Assembly (NCBI RefSeq): GCF_023746555.1
Contig: NZ_CP098755.1
Coordinates: 3,732,501 to 3,796,500, forward strand
Length of the DNA stretch: 64,000 bases
Direction of reading: 5' to 3'
From: Brevibacillus ruminantium
GTDB taxonomy: Bacteria; Bacillota; Bacilli; Brevibacillales; Brevibacillaceae
Position numbers and translations under genes: made by a program. Position 1 is the first letter of the stretch. The number at the start of each line of letters is the position of its first letter. Below, one piece after another: positions 48,559-57,067 of this stretch. The notes under the pieces were generated by a model. That model was not told where the DNA came from. It searched no databases and was given only the letters and a program-made list of their open reading frames with translations.

Positions 48559-49911
48559 ATGGACTGGCTGATGAAACTGTTGGACACGGTTAATGATGTT
48601 GTCTGGGGACTTCCTACCCTGATTCTGCTTGTCGGTACGGGCGTGATGCTGACCATCCGCCTGCGCGGACTGCAGTTTCGCAAGCTGTGGTATGCGCTGC
48701 GTCTCGCTTTTGGCAAAAAGCAGGAGCATTCGGCAGCGGGTGACATCAACCATTTTCAAGCACTGATGACTGCGCTGGCGGCGACGATCGGAATGGGGAA
48801 TATTGCGGGGGTGGCAACGGCCGTCGCCGTCGGGGGACCAGGTGCTCTCTTCTGGATGTGGATTACAGCCCTCTTCGGTATGGCAACCAAGTACGCAGAA
48901 GCGATTTTGGCCGTTAAATACCGTATCCGCCAGGAGGATGGCAGCTTTTCCGGGGGACCCATGTACTATCTGGAGCTGGGGCTGAAACAAAAATGGCTCG
49001 CTGTCCTGTTTGCCCTGTTTGGCACGATGGCCTCGTTTGGAATCGGCAACATGGTGCAATCCCACTCTGTAGCGGAAGCCGTGCAACTGAACTTTTCCAT
49101 CCCTCCGTGGGTAACAGGCATCATTTTGGCTGCATTTACGGCCTTTGTCATTTTGGGCGGCGTGAAAAAGATTGGACAGGTGACAGGGGTGATGGTGCCG
49201 TTCATGGCTCTCTTTTACATCGTGGCCGGGCTGATTATTGTTGCGGTGCATATCGATCAGGTACCGCAGGCCCTGGCTCAGATCATTACAGGCGCGTTCA
49301 ACGGAACCTCCGCAGCAGGCGGATTCCTCGGGGCGACCGTAGCCATGGCGATTCAAAAAGGGGTCGCTCGCGGTGTCTTCTCCAATGAAGCTGGTCTGGG
49401 CAGCGCCCCGATTGCCGCGGCTGCAGCCAAAACGGATGAGCCTGCCAAACAGGCGCTTGTTTCCATGACAGGGACCTTTATTGATACCATTATCGTCTGT
49501 ACGATCACCGGACTTTCGCTTGTTACCACGGGAGCTTGGTCGACGGGGATGTCCGGTGTGGAAGCGACTACCTACGCATTTCAGAACGTCTTCGGGCATG
49601 CCGGCAGCTATGTGCTTGCTGTCGCGATCATCCTCTTTGCCTACTCTACCATTTTGGGCTGGGCCTACTACGGCGAAAAATGCTTTGCCTACCTGTTCGG
49701 AACTGGCTCCGCCCGGTACTACCGGACTGTCTGGGTGATCATGGTGGCAATCGGTGCGACACTCAAGCTGGATCTGGTCTGGACGCTCTCTGATATCATG
49801 AACGGCATGATGGCGATCCCCAACCTGATCGGCTTGATTGGTCTCTCTGGTGTAGTCGTGGCGGAAACCAAGCGTTTTTTGGACGGACGTGTTGAAGTTT
49901 ATCGGCAGTAG
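48559..49911 (+). CDS. Alanine/glycine:cation symporter (AgcS family)
   Basis: 450 residues with about ten transmembrane segments. GMGNIAGVATAVAVGGPGALFWMWITALFGM is split over the two diagnostic blocks (ATIGMGNIAGVATA and GGPGALFWMW); KYAEAILAVKYR, GVFSNEAGLGSAPIAAAAAKTDEP and TTYAFQNVFG also identify the sodium:alanine symporter family. It moves alanine or glycine with sodium or protons. The glycine riboswitch upstream shows that glycine is the signal and probably a substrate. ATG at 48559 has GAGGGGG nine bases upstream. It is a single-gene unit ending in a terminator. Confidence 0.93.
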   Translation: MDWLMKLLDTVNDVVWGLPTLILLVGTGVMLTIRLRGLQFRKLWYALRLAFGKKQEHSAAGDINHFQALMTALAATIGMGNIAGVATAVAVGGPGALFWMWITALFGMATKYAEAILAVKYRIRQEDGSFSGGPMYYLELGLKQKWLAVLFALFGTMASFGIGNMVQSHSVAEAVQLNFSIPPWVTGIILAAFTAFVILGGVKKIGQVTGVMVPFMALFYIVAGLIIVAVHIDQVPQALAQIITGAFNGTSAAGGFLGATVAMAIQKGVARGVFSNEAGLGSAPIAAAAAKTDEPAKQALVSMTGTFIDTIIVCTITGLSLVTTGAWSTGMSGVEATTYAFQNVFGHAGSYVLAVAIILFAYSTILGWAYYGEKCFAYLFGTGSARYYRTVWVIMVAIGATLKLDLVWTLSDIMNGMMAIPNLIGLIGLSGVVVAETKRFLDGRVEVYRQ

Positions 49912-49917
49912 CAGACA

Positions 49918-49960
49918 AAAAAATGGCGCAGAGAAGGAGACTTCTTTCTCGCGCCATTTT
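49918..49960. terminator. Terminator after the symporter gene
   Basis: AAAATGGCGC pairs with GCGCCATTTT (49951-49960), enclosing a loop of about 21 bases that has its own AGAAGGAGA/TTCTTTCT pairing. It sits seven bases after the stop codon. Confidence 0.85.
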
Positions 49961-49990
49961 CCTTTGAAGAACATCCCTTTTTACAGGGAT

Positions 49991-50086
49991 TGAAAAACTC
50001 CCGAATTCCCATTAATTGGATGTCACTACTTACTATCAACACTCTTGTCACCGATGGAGGGAGAAAACAGTCATGAGCGGTTTGAT
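49991..50086 (-). repeat. Dispersed ~100-bp repeat, copy B
   Basis: Related to 42895-42996 in the same orientation. The promoter-like TTGATA is kept, but the -10 (AATTAA) and both palindromes are degraded (for example AAAACAGTCATGAGCGGTTT at 50063-50082). It lies between the symporter terminator and the end of adaB, where a promoter of this direction would read into the back of the symporter gene. Confidence 0.7.
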
Positions 50087-50104
50087 GCTAGCGTCCATTT
50101 TTTC

Positions 50105-50710
50105 TTATCCAGGAAGAGAAAGGGTAACGTTCTGAGGCTGCCGATATTTTTGTTCATGGGCCAGCAGCCATTCCTTTCTCCACAGTTCCCACGCATACCC
50201 GCGAAGCTCTCCATCCCTGCCAATCACCCGGTGGCAAGGAACGACGATTGCCCATGCGTTTTTGCCGTTCGCCGTTCCCACTGCCCGGACGGCTTTCTCC
50301 CGGTTGACAGCAGCTGCAATATCCTGATAGGAAGCTGTCTGTCCGTACGGGATAGCCTGTACCTGTTGCCACACCTCTTGTTGAAATTCAGTTCCCGTAT
50401 GGCGAAGCGGAAGCTCAAAGCTCATCCGCTTGCCTTCAAAGTATTCGGCCAACTGCTGCAGGCAGAGTTGGAGCGCATCTGTGGCCACACTATCGGTCAC
50501 AGGGAGGTCTGCATCAGGGGAATCAACCTTCAGTGTCTCAGAATTCGGTGCTTCTATCTTCTGTGTTTCTACATGCAGTGCTTCGGTATCCGGGGCTTCT
50601 ACCTCATGCCGCCCGGTTCCCTCCCCGACAAAGCGAATCGAGGCAATACTTTTCCGATCACCGGCAATTTCCAGCTTTCCCAGCGGGGATGTATAATACC
50701 GTCTTTCCAA
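50105..50710 (-). CDS. adaB: Methylated-DNA-protein cysteine methyltransferase with an inserted repeat segment
   Basis: 201 residues from TTG at 50710, nine bases after GGAGG. The C-terminal active-site domain is complete: IPYGQTASYQDIAAAV, RAVGTANGKNAWAIVVPCHRVIG with acceptor Cys159, and GYAWELWRKEWLL. It removes methyl or alkyl groups from O6 of guanine in a one-time reaction. Residues 33-75, between the first beta strands and the helix QLCLQQLAEYFEGKR, are an unusual acidic insertion with imperfect repeats (VEAPDTEALHVET, IEAPNSETLKVDS, PDADLPVTDS). It forms an operon with adaA, as in Bacillus subtilis. Confidence 0.93.
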   Translation of the reverse strand: MERRYYTSPLGKLEIAGDRKSIASIRFVGEGTGRHEVEAPDTEALHVETQKIEAPNSETLKVDSPDADLPVTDSVATDALQLCLQQLAEYFEGKRMSFELPLRHTGTEFQQEVWQQVQAIPYGQTASYQDIAAAVNREKAVRAVGTANGKNAWAIVVPCHRVIGRDGELRGYAWELWRKEWLLAHEQKYRQPQNVTLSLPG

Positions 50711-50714
50711 GTGG

Positions 50715-51266
50715 TTATTCCTCCTTCGTCGACCGCCTGAACTCAGTCGGGGTCTGCTTCATCTCTTGGTGAAAAACATGGGAAAAATGGGCGCTGTTCC
50801 GAAATCCGACTTGATGGGCGACCTGAGCAACCGACAGGCTGGTGCCGCGAAGCAGCTCCCGGGCAGCTTCCAGTCGTTTGCGGATCAGGTACTGTCCGGG
50901 TGAGCAGTCTCGCAATCTGCGAAAGCAGCGAAGCAGGTAGTACGGACTGATAAACAACCGGGCTGCCATCTCCCGCAGCGTCAACGGCTCTGTATAGCAC
51001 TCGCTGATCAGCTGTTCCGCCCGCTGTGTCAGCTCCTCGTCAGCAGACTGCCACCCTGTCTTGTGCGGCTGACATCGTTTGCACGGGCGCAAACCCGTCC
51101 TTTGTGCCTCATCGAGCGTAGCAAAGATACGGACATGCTCTCGTTTCGGTGTTCTTGATTTACAGGATGGCTTGCAAAAGATACCGGTGGTCAGCACACC
51201 GTAATAAAATTTTCCATCATATGCGGGATCGCATTCGACTACCGCCCGCCAGATCTCCTCGTTCAT
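50715..51266 (-). CDS. adaA: AdaA, methylphosphotriester-DNA methyltransferase and activator
   Basis: 183 residues. The N-terminal Ada zinc domain has TGIFCKPSCKSRTPKREHVRIF and RPCKRCQP, giving Cys31, Cys35, Cys62 and Cys65; one of them accepts methyl from DNA phosphotriesters. Residues 85-180 are an AraC-type double helix-turn-helix (LTLREMAARLFISPYYLLRCF, LSVAQVAHQVGFRNSAHFSHVF). After methylation it activates the adaptive response, including itself and adaB, which starts four bases after its stop. The start is preceded by GAGGGAGGGG. Confidence 0.95.
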   Translation of the reverse strand: MNEEIWRAVVECDPAYDGKFYYGVLTTGIFCKPSCKSRTPKREHVRIFATLDEAQRTGLRPCKRCQPHKTGWQSADEELTQRAEQLISECYTEPLTLREMAARLFISPYYLLRCFRRLRDCSPGQYLIRKRLEAARELLRGTSLSVAQVAHQVGFRNSAHFSHVFHQEMKQTPTEFRRSTKEE

Positions 51267-51515
51267 CGACTGACCCCTCCCTCTTCTCTCCTGTATCTGA
51301 TGGTCGTCGTTTAATTCTTCTCCCGTAGTATAACGCCAAATCAGGATGATACGTAAGGCTTACCAGATGAGAGTGCAATCTCACAAAAAAAATCCCTATA
51401 CGTCGTACTTCCCAACCGTTTCTTTAGCCCCAAGGAAAAAGGGAGTATAATAATGGTACCGATCAGAAGGACGGAACGGATCTTTCGCAACAACTCACTC
51501 GGAGGGTACAGGACA

Positions 51516-52274
51516 ATGTTGGAAACATTTGGGTTCTCCCATTATGAAAGCAGGGTATACGAAGCCCTTGCCGCAGGCGACACACCTATGGACGCGACTA
51601 TGGTTGTCAAGCATTCAGGCGTTCCGAAAGCAAAAATATATGAAGTGCTCCAGCGGCTAGTAGAGAAAGGACTGGTTCTGGACTCTCTTTCTGAGAAGAA
51701 AAAATGGTATACGGCACTTCCCCCCAGCAGTCTGATTGATAAACTGACCACACAATTTGAACAAGATATCGATGCGCTCAAAACTTCTTTGACAAAGAAA
51801 ACACTCAGGGATGACCGCATCTGGAATCTCAAAGCGGCTTCGTCGATCCGCGCAGAAAGCAGACACTTGATTCAAAACGCGACCAAATCCATTCGCTTCT
51901 CAGCCTGGAGCGATGATTTTGCAGCTTATGCAGCGCTACTTGAAGAAAGGGAGCGGGAAGGCATTGATGTGGAAGTGCTGGTTGTCGGCCGGAACCAGTG
52001 GAAGCTGTCTCGTGTCCATGAGCTGGTTCCAACAGAGGAGCATGAGGGACTCGAACGGTATCAACTGGTGGTGGTCGACCAGGAAGAAATTCTCCTTGCC
52101 GGTGAAGAGAACGGTGCCTGGCAGGCCATTCAGACACGAGCGCAGCCTTTCGTCAAATTTTTTGCCGACTTTTTCTATCATGATGTGGCTTTGGCAAGTA
52201 TCACCCAGAAGCATTATGATCTGTTCATGGGAGATGAGGAAGTCCGAAAAATGCTGATTCGTCTGCGCTATTAA
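51516..52274 (+). CDS. TrmB family transcriptional regulator
   Basis: 252 residues from ATG at 51516 after GGAGGG. An ATG 21 codons earlier (51453) follows directly on a TATAAT box, so it is not a credible start. Residues 1-70 are the TrmB winged helix: LETFGFSHYESRVYEALAAG, TMVVKHSGVPKAKIYEVLQRLVEKGLV. The C-terminal part (SIRAESRHLIQNATKSIRFSAWSDDF, EREGIDVEVLVVG, VVVDQEEILLAG) has the phospholipase-D-like regulatory fold of the family. TrmB regulators often respond to sugars or other small molecules. The MFS gene 92 bases downstream is the likely target. Confidence 0.9.
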   Translation: MLETFGFSHYESRVYEALAAGDTPMDATMVVKHSGVPKAKIYEVLQRLVEKGLVLDSLSEKKKWYTALPPSSLIDKLTTQFEQDIDALKTSLTKKTLRDDRIWNLKAASSIRAESRHLIQNATKSIRFSAWSDDFAAYAALLEEREREGIDVEVLVVGRNQWKLSRVHELVPTEEHEGLERYQLVVVDQEEILLAGEENGAWQAIQTRAQPFVKFFADFFYHDVALASITQKHYDLFMGDEEVRKMLIRLRY

Positions 52275-52310
52275 TATTGTCAGGATTTTCTCTTGTGTGC
52301 TCGCGCAAGA

Positions 52311-52336
52311 AAGGTTACCATCGTAGTGGTAACCTT
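52311..52336. terminator. Hairpin between the TrmB gene and the MFS gene
   Basis: AAGGTTACCA (52311-52320) pairs perfectly with TGGTAACCTT (52327-52336) across TCGTAG, then ATTTAATTTT follows. It may be the terminator of the regulator gene, or an operator for TrmB just before the MFS gene (30 bases upstream of its GTG). Confidence 0.65.
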
Positions 52337-52366
52337 ATTTAATTTTACCGAGAGGAGAGCATCTTT

Positions 52367-53542
52367 GTGAATCCGCGCGTCTTTATCCTTGCTATTGCAA
52401 CCTTCGTGGTCGGAACGGTGGAGCTGATTATCGGGGGCACCATGAATCTGATCACAGAAGATCTGAATATTCCTCTCAGTGCGGCCGGACAATTGATTAC
52501 GGTCTTTTCCCTGTCGTTTGCCATCTCAGCACCCATCCTGATGCACGCAACCCGCAGCATGCCGCGCAAACCTTTGTATCTCACGGCCCTTTTTGGTTTT
52601 TTCCTCAGCAATGTTCTCGCGGCGTTGAGTCCCATCTATGCATTGCTGTTAGTGGCCCGCATTCTCTCAGCGGCCTGCGGTGCCTTGCTGACCGTGCTGT
52701 CCATCTCGATCGCTACCCAGCTGGTTGAACCGGCTTATCGGGGCAGAGCGTTGGGCATTATTTTTATGGGGATCAGCGGATCACTGGTTCTTGGTGTACC
52801 GCTCGGCATGACCTTGGGCAATGCTTTTGGCTGGCGGGCACCGTTCTGGTTCATCGCCGCCTTGAGTCTGCTTGCGATGCTGATCCTGAGTCGGCAGTTG
52901 CCGCAAGTACAGATATCTCCGAGTGTTCCGTTGCGGGTACAGCTCGCCTCGTTGAAAGACTCGAAGATCGTCAGTGCTCAGTTGATTTCCATGTTTATGC
53001 TGACCGGACATTTGACGCTGTACGCTTACTTTACACCATACCTGGAAACGACGATGCATCTGGAAGCTGGGTGGCTCAGCATCATTTACCTGGTGTTTGG
53101 CTTGGCCGCTGTAACAGGCGGGGGTGTCGGCGGCTGGATTGCAGACAAATGGGGACCAACCAAATCCATGCTGTTCATTATTTCCAGCTTTGCCCTGGTC
53201 ATGGCCTCCTTGCCTTTTGCGACAAAATCTCTGTACATCTTCCTGATCGTCATGATCTTATGGAGTGCACTGAGCTGGGCCATTTCCCCTGCACAGCAAA
53301 ACTACCTGATTCACGCCGCACCTGGAACCTCTGACATTCAGCTTGGACTAAACACCTCTGTTCTCCACGCAGGTATCGCACTTGGCTCAGCCATTGGCGG
53401 AATCGTTGTCGAGCGGGCTTCCGTGCTGTACAATCCTTGGGTTGGTGCCATATTTGTCTTGTTTTCACTCGGGTTTGCCATCTTCTCTATCACTCGACCC
53501 GTCAGGGAGAAATCGGTTGCCAGATTGCCTATAGAGTCCTAA
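52367..53542 (+). CDS. MFS exporter (DHA1/AraJ-like)
   Basis: 391 residues from GTG at 52367 after AGAGGAGAG. Twelve transmembrane segments are recognisable. The loop-2/3 motif appears as MHATRSMPRKPLYLTALFGF and motif C-like sequence as GIIFMGISGSLVLGVPLGMTLGNAFGWRAPFW, the pattern of drug and sugar-efflux carriers such as YdhP, AraJ and SotB. It ends without an ordinary simple terminator, followed by the structured region from 53565. Control by the adjacent TrmB regulator is inferred from position. The substrate is unknown. Confidence 0.9.
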   Translation: MNPRVFILAIATFVVGTVELIIGGTMNLITEDLNIPLSAAGQLITVFSLSFAISAPILMHATRSMPRKPLYLTALFGFFLSNVLAALSPIYALLLVARILSAACGALLTVLSISIATQLVEPAYRGRALGIIFMGISGSLVLGVPLGMTLGNAFGWRAPFWFIAALSLLAMLILSRQLPQVQISPSVPLRVQLASLKDSKIVSAQLISMFMLTGHLTLYAYFTPYLETTMHLEAGWLSIIYLVFGLAAVTGGGVGGWIADKWGPTKSMLFIISSFALVMASLPFATKSLYIFLIVMILWSALSWAISPAQQNYLIHAAPGTSDIQLGLNTSVLHAGIALGSAIGGIVVERASVLYNPWVGAIFVLFSLGFAIFSITRPVREKSVARLPIES

Positions 53543-53564
53543 ACCCGCAGAGCGCTTCCTAGAA

Positions 53565-53670
53565 GAAAGAAGACTGTCCGGAACTTGATAGCCCCCTTCG
53601 AGCAGCGGCTTATTTTCAACCTTCTACTCTAAGGGGAGCCTGTCACTTTCCAAGGCAGCCTTCTTTTTTA
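53565..53670 (+). other. Structured intergenic region, possibly a complex terminator or RNA
   Basis: AGAAGACTG near 53570 can pair with CAGCCTTCT near 53660 (one G-T pair), followed by TTTTTT. Enclosed is a long imperfect hairpin GCCCCCTTCGAG ... CTCTAAGGGGAGC. The overall shape resembles a large terminator or a small structured RNA. I do not recognise an RNA family. Confidence 0.45.
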
Positions 53671-53676
53671 TCGGAA

Positions 53677-53716
53677 GAATCCCCCACTTCAAGGCGTTAG
53701 CCTAAGTGGGGGATTC
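53677..53716. repeat. Strong hairpin after the sensor kinase gene
   Basis: GAATCCCCCACTT (53677-53689) pairs perfectly with AAGTGGGGGATTC (53704-53716); the loop also pairs AGGC/GCCT around GTTA. It starts two bases past the kinase stop codon. Neither side has a proper U-tract. The shape and the GAATCCCCCACTT sequence resemble the hairpins found at ends of IS200/IS605-type elements, but no transposase is nearby. Confidence 0.5.
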
Positions 53717-53717
53717 T

Positions 53718-55049
53718 TCAATTGCCGGGAATTTGCAAACGGACACAGAATTGCGTCGTTCCCCGCTCAGACCGAACATCAATGTCCCCGTGGTATTTCC
53801 TGACGACCTCTTTGACGATCGTCAGTCCAACGCCACGCGGCAAATCATCATCTCCTTGCTTGGTGGTGACGCCCTCTTGAAAGATGCTCTTCAAATGTTC
53901 GGCCCGTATCTCTTTTCCCGAATTTTCCACAGTAAACCAGTACGCTGACTCTTTTGCCTGACAACTGATCCGAATGTATTTTTGTCCGTCAGCCTCTTCC
54001 GAAGCCTCGATCGCATTATCCAGCAGATTAGACAAAATTTTGATCAAATCCACAGAAGGAATCCGGTCAAATGGATGCTGCTCCACCTCAAATTGCATCA
54101 AAATCCGCCTTGATTGCGCTTGTTCCCACTTCGTATGGAACAAGACCATCAGGGCCGGATTTTGCACACGCACAGAGAGGTCGAGAATTTTGGCGTCACG
54201 GATCAGGGTGCCGATATAGTCTCGCGCTTTGTCATGGTAGCCACACTCAATCAAGCCGTACAGGACCTGCATGTGATTGACAAAATCATGGCGCACCGAG
54301 CGCATGGAAGCGATGACGGACCGTATTTCGTCCTGATACGTCCGTTCCGCATCGCCAACAGCCAGCTTCAGTTCCCGCCTGTACCAACCTTGCAACAGAA
54401 AAAATACGAGCAACAGCAAAGCGACAAACATCACATTGAACAAAAACGTGAACATACTGCTGCGGACGACTTCGCTGCCTATGCTGTGCATTGTATCTGT
54501 ACTGACATCGATTCCAAGAATTCCAATTACTTCTCCGGTATGATCACGGATCGGAGCCCCTGCTGATACGTATTCGCCATAAAGCGGGTCGTGAATCACA
54601 TCAGAATAATAACTGCTTCCTCTTTGAACCTGTTCAATCTGCCCCGCTGTCACATTGCAAATCTTTCCTATGTCAAATGGCTGGGAAAAATCTGGCGGAT
54701 GTGCCGTGAGCAGCGTTTTGCCAACCTTCGGGTTTTCCTCTATTTGCAAGGTGTAGACATATAATGCCCCCATCTGCAGACGTGCTTCTTCCAATTGCTG
54801 CTGAAGCCGTCTGTACGCCTCATGTTCACGTGAAGGGTTCGCTGCCAGCTCCTTGTATGTAGGGACATCCAGACCTCTGGCAATGTTCTCAGCTTCCTGC
54901 ATGCTCTTTGACGCAAGCGCGATGTATACGGATTTCATCGTGTTTCGATAGGAGACAGCCACATTTATCGCCGTCAGTACCAGCAAAATGGCGGTTGCTA
55001 TCCATACTACCAGCATCACACGAGGCTTCTTGGTCATTGTCATTATCAT
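53718..55049 (-). CDS. Sensor histidine kinase, SpoOB/CitS-type, without adjacent response regulator
   Basis: 443 residues from ATG at 55049; the frame is open to 55124 and the start is uncertain because neither site has a good ribosome site. The first transmembrane segment (VMLVVWIATAILLVLTAINVAVS) is followed by an extracellular sensor of about 160 residues resembling a Cache domain (GALYVYTLQIEENPK, SAGAPIRDHTGEVIGILGIDVS), then a second membrane segment. The phosphoacceptor lies in SVRHDFVNHMQVLYGLIE, the SpoOB-like H-box, and the ATPase part has ILSNLLDNAIEAS and PRGVGLTIVKEVV. CitS/DcuS kinases sense small carboxylates. No response regulator gene is next to it, which is unusual. Confidence 0.88.
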   Translation of the reverse strand: MIMTMTKKPRVMLVVWIATAILLVLTAINVAVSYRNTMKSVYIALASKSMQEAENIARGLDVPTYKELAANPSREHEAYRRLQQQLEEARLQMGALYVYTLQIEENPKVGKTLLTAHPPDFSQPFDIGKICNVTAGQIEQVQRGSSYYSDVIHDPLYGEYVSAGAPIRDHTGEVIGILGIDVSTDTMHSIGSEVVRSSMFTFLFNVMFVALLLLVFFLLQGWYRRELKLAVGDAERTYQDEIRSVIASMRSVRHDFVNHMQVLYGLIECGYHDKARDYIGTLIRDAKILDLSVRVQNPALMVLFHTKWEQAQSRRILMQFEVEQHPFDRIPSVDLIKILSNLLDNAIEASEEADGQKYIRISCQAKESAYWFTVENSGKEIRAEHLKSIFQEGVTTKQGDDDLPRGVGLTIVKEVVRKYHGDIDVRSERGTTQFCVRLQIPGN

Positions 55050-55154
55050 ACTTTTTACCCCAATACTGCCACCCAGCGATTGCTCTTTTCTAAGCCAATC
55101 GTACCGGGTCATGGTCTCGTTCATTCTAGTACACCCGGCAGGACGTGTCTAGGT

Positions 55155-56813
55155 TTACTTCTCTCCAATCAGTTTGCGGATCACGAGATTGGTTACTTCC
55201 GGGACGATTTCGGTGGAAAACGCAATCTCCATCCGCTCATATTTTTTATGGGCGTCATAGCCGTAGGGACCTACATTGATCGCAGGCACATTCAGATCGC
55301 GGATATCCTGGTAGTGAACGTAATGCTTGGTTCCCCAGCCCGGATTATTGTCGCTCACAGCCCGAATGCCTGCTTCATCATCGCGCAGCGAGACCATACT
55401 CATATCGCAAATATAGGGAAAGAAGTTTTTGGTTACGATGGGGTATGCGTAATGCGGCTGGACTGCAGCCACTGCTTCCTCCAGAGCTTGCAGCAGTTCC
55501 CTTTCCCGTTCGTCTTTTCCGGCCAGGTCGATGGCTGGAGAGTAGAGTGAGGAATAAAACAGAATGATGGCCGGACTCTTGTCTTTCATCCAGCTCCATT
55601 CTTCTTCCACCACTCTGGCAGCGAACATGCGCGTATCCAGACTTTCATCCAGCAACAGTTGCGCTTTGAAAGCTTTCATATGCTGTTCAAAACGATCCCC
55701 ATGCTCCTCGCGCAACTGCCGGTTCATCTCTTCGTAAATCATGACACGCGGCTTCCACGGCAGCGGATGATAGGATTCCCCACAGCGTTCCCGGTATTGC
55801 CGGTAGCGGCTGTCGAGACAGGCCAGCGCATTGGCAAACGCAATCTCTGCCTGTTTTTTCAGCATGTCCAGCACTTCTTTCGGTGACCAGGAAACCGTAA
55901 AGAAATTGTAGTACACATACGCGGACAACGCTGTTTGCACCGTGTAGGAGGGCTTGAGGTCTGTCTGTTTTAAAGATACAGGAGGCACCGGTATCTCGCC
56001 CAGCGCTTCATCGCAAAGCTCTGGATTATAGCTGATCTGCCGTGTCAGCTCGGCAGCGAGAAAATTGGGGTCAAGCCCCTCAAAACAGGAGCCTACATGT
56101 GTCTCTGCACCCGTAATGAAAAAGGACGGCAGCAGCTTCCCGATGGTTCCTTTGTAGATGTAACGGTTTTCATCCCCTTCATAGAGCGGCGCCACAAAGT
56201 CGGAGTTGATCAGGGCGATATACTCCAAACCGTATGTTTCTTTCCAATGCTTCAGATCCTTTAAACCGGACAACACACCGTGCGAGCTGTCCTCCTCGTC
56301 ACACTCGGCAAGCAGGACCAGATTTCCGGTCAGCTCGTCCGGATGTTCGGCGTAATAGCTCAGCAGGTAGACATGACTGGCGACGCCGCTTTTCATATCG
56401 AGCACGCCGCGACCAAAATGCCAATCCCCAGACTCAAGCTGCTGTTTGACCAATGGCGGCAGCGTTTCCTGATGAAGCGCTTTCATTAATGCGGAAGGAC
56501 TACACGCTCTCTCCTTTAAATGACCGTAATCTTCTATACCAACTGTATCGATATGCCCCATGAGAATAACCGTCCGGTTGCTCGCTGGCGCTTTGGTTCC
56601 CTCGACAAAAGCGAGAACGTTGTAACGCTCCCGTTCGTCATTGACCGTCCGGGAAAGAAGCAGTCTTTCCGGATTTTTCTGAAAATAAGGGAGCGAAGCC
56701 AGCTTTTGATGCAGAGCCCTCGCAACATCGATCTCCCCCGGTGTATTGACAACACTCTCAACTCGTACAAGCTCATCCGTTAATTGCAGCACTTCATCTC
56801 GACAGGACAACAT
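55155..56813 (-). CDS. rocB: RocB-like M20 family peptidase
   Basis: 552 residues, the length of Bacillus RocB. Zinc-site motifs are VILMGHIDTVGIEDYG, HFGRGVLDMKSGVASHVYLLSYYAEH and LLAECDEEDSSHGVLSG; the C-terminus has IRAVSDNNPGWGTKHYVHYQDIRDLNVPAINVGPYGYDAHKKYERM in the expected His-bearing region (only parts quoted: VGPYGYDAHKK). RocB belongs to the arginine utilisation regulon in Bacillus, though its exact reaction is not established. The start is preceded by GGAAGGAG. The sensor kinase gene follows 106 bases downstream in the same direction and may be co-transcribed. Confidence 0.88.
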   Translation of the reverse strand: MLSCRDEVLQLTDELVRVESVVNTPGEIDVARALHQKLASLPYFQKNPERLLLSRTVNDERERYNVLAFVEGTKAPASNRTVILMGHIDTVGIEDYGHLKERACSPSALMKALHQETLPPLVKQQLESGDWHFGRGVLDMKSGVASHVYLLSYYAEHPDELTGNLVLLAECDEEDSSHGVLSGLKDLKHWKETYGLEYIALINSDFVAPLYEGDENRYIYKGTIGKLLPSFFITGAETHVGSCFEGLDPNFLAAELTRQISYNPELCDEALGEIPVPPVSLKQTDLKPSYTVQTALSAYVYYNFFTVSWSPKEVLDMLKKQAEIAFANALACLDSRYRQYRERCGESYHPLPWKPRVMIYEEMNRQLREEHGDRFEQHMKAFKAQLLLDESLDTRMFAARVVEEEWSWMKDKSPAIILFYSSLYSPAIDLAGKDERERELLQALEEAVAAVQPHYAYPIVTKNFFPYICDMSMVSLRDDEAGIRAVSDNNPGWGTKHYVHYQDIRDLNVPAINVGPYGYDAHKKYERMEIAFSTEIVPEVTNLVIRKLIGEK

Positions 56814-56967
56814 TCTGTATTCTCCTTCCAGCAGACTAATCTACTCTCTCATAAACCCAATTCGTCAATTCCCTTCTGCATCCTGCAAATGGGACAAAGT
56901 TGGATTCATTCTTTCCGGGTCTAACAGCTATTTGGTACCTCTTATGCATATGCTTCCGAATAAAGTG

Positions 56968-56996
56968 TTGGAAAATTCAATAAATGACTCTATACT
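56968..56996 (+). promoter_or_regulatory. Promoter of the amidohydrolase gene (sigma-A type)
   Basis: TTGGAA (56968-56973), a 17-base spacer and TATACT (56991-56996). It lies in the region between the divergent rocB and amidohydrolase genes, 72 bases before the ATG at 57068. Confidence 0.65.
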
Positions 56997-57067
56997 TACA
57001 GGCATAGATGATAGTGTATGTCCTTTTTTGATCCTTCAAACCAAATTCAAAACAGGAGTGATTGGCG

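Noticed and set aside
48209-48571. 120-codon open frame on the plus strand
   Set aside because: It lies over the glycine riboswitch and its terminator. The apparent protein is a translation of aptamer sequence, and the real gene starts at 48559 in another frame.
48433-49974. 513-codon open frame on the minus strand
   Set aside because: It is antisense to the AgcS symporter. The product is His/Arg/Gly-rich without recognisable domains, as expected from the shadow of a membrane-protein gene.
51453-51515. Upstream ATG of the TrmB gene at 51453
   Set aside because: It directly follows a TATAAT box and has no ribosome site; ATG at 51516 has GGAGGG at good distance.
56932-56948. Sigma-54-like TTGGTAC...ATGC before the amidohydrolase gene
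   Set aside because: Spacing is right, but both boxes deviate from consensus. A good sigma-A promoter lies between it and the gene.
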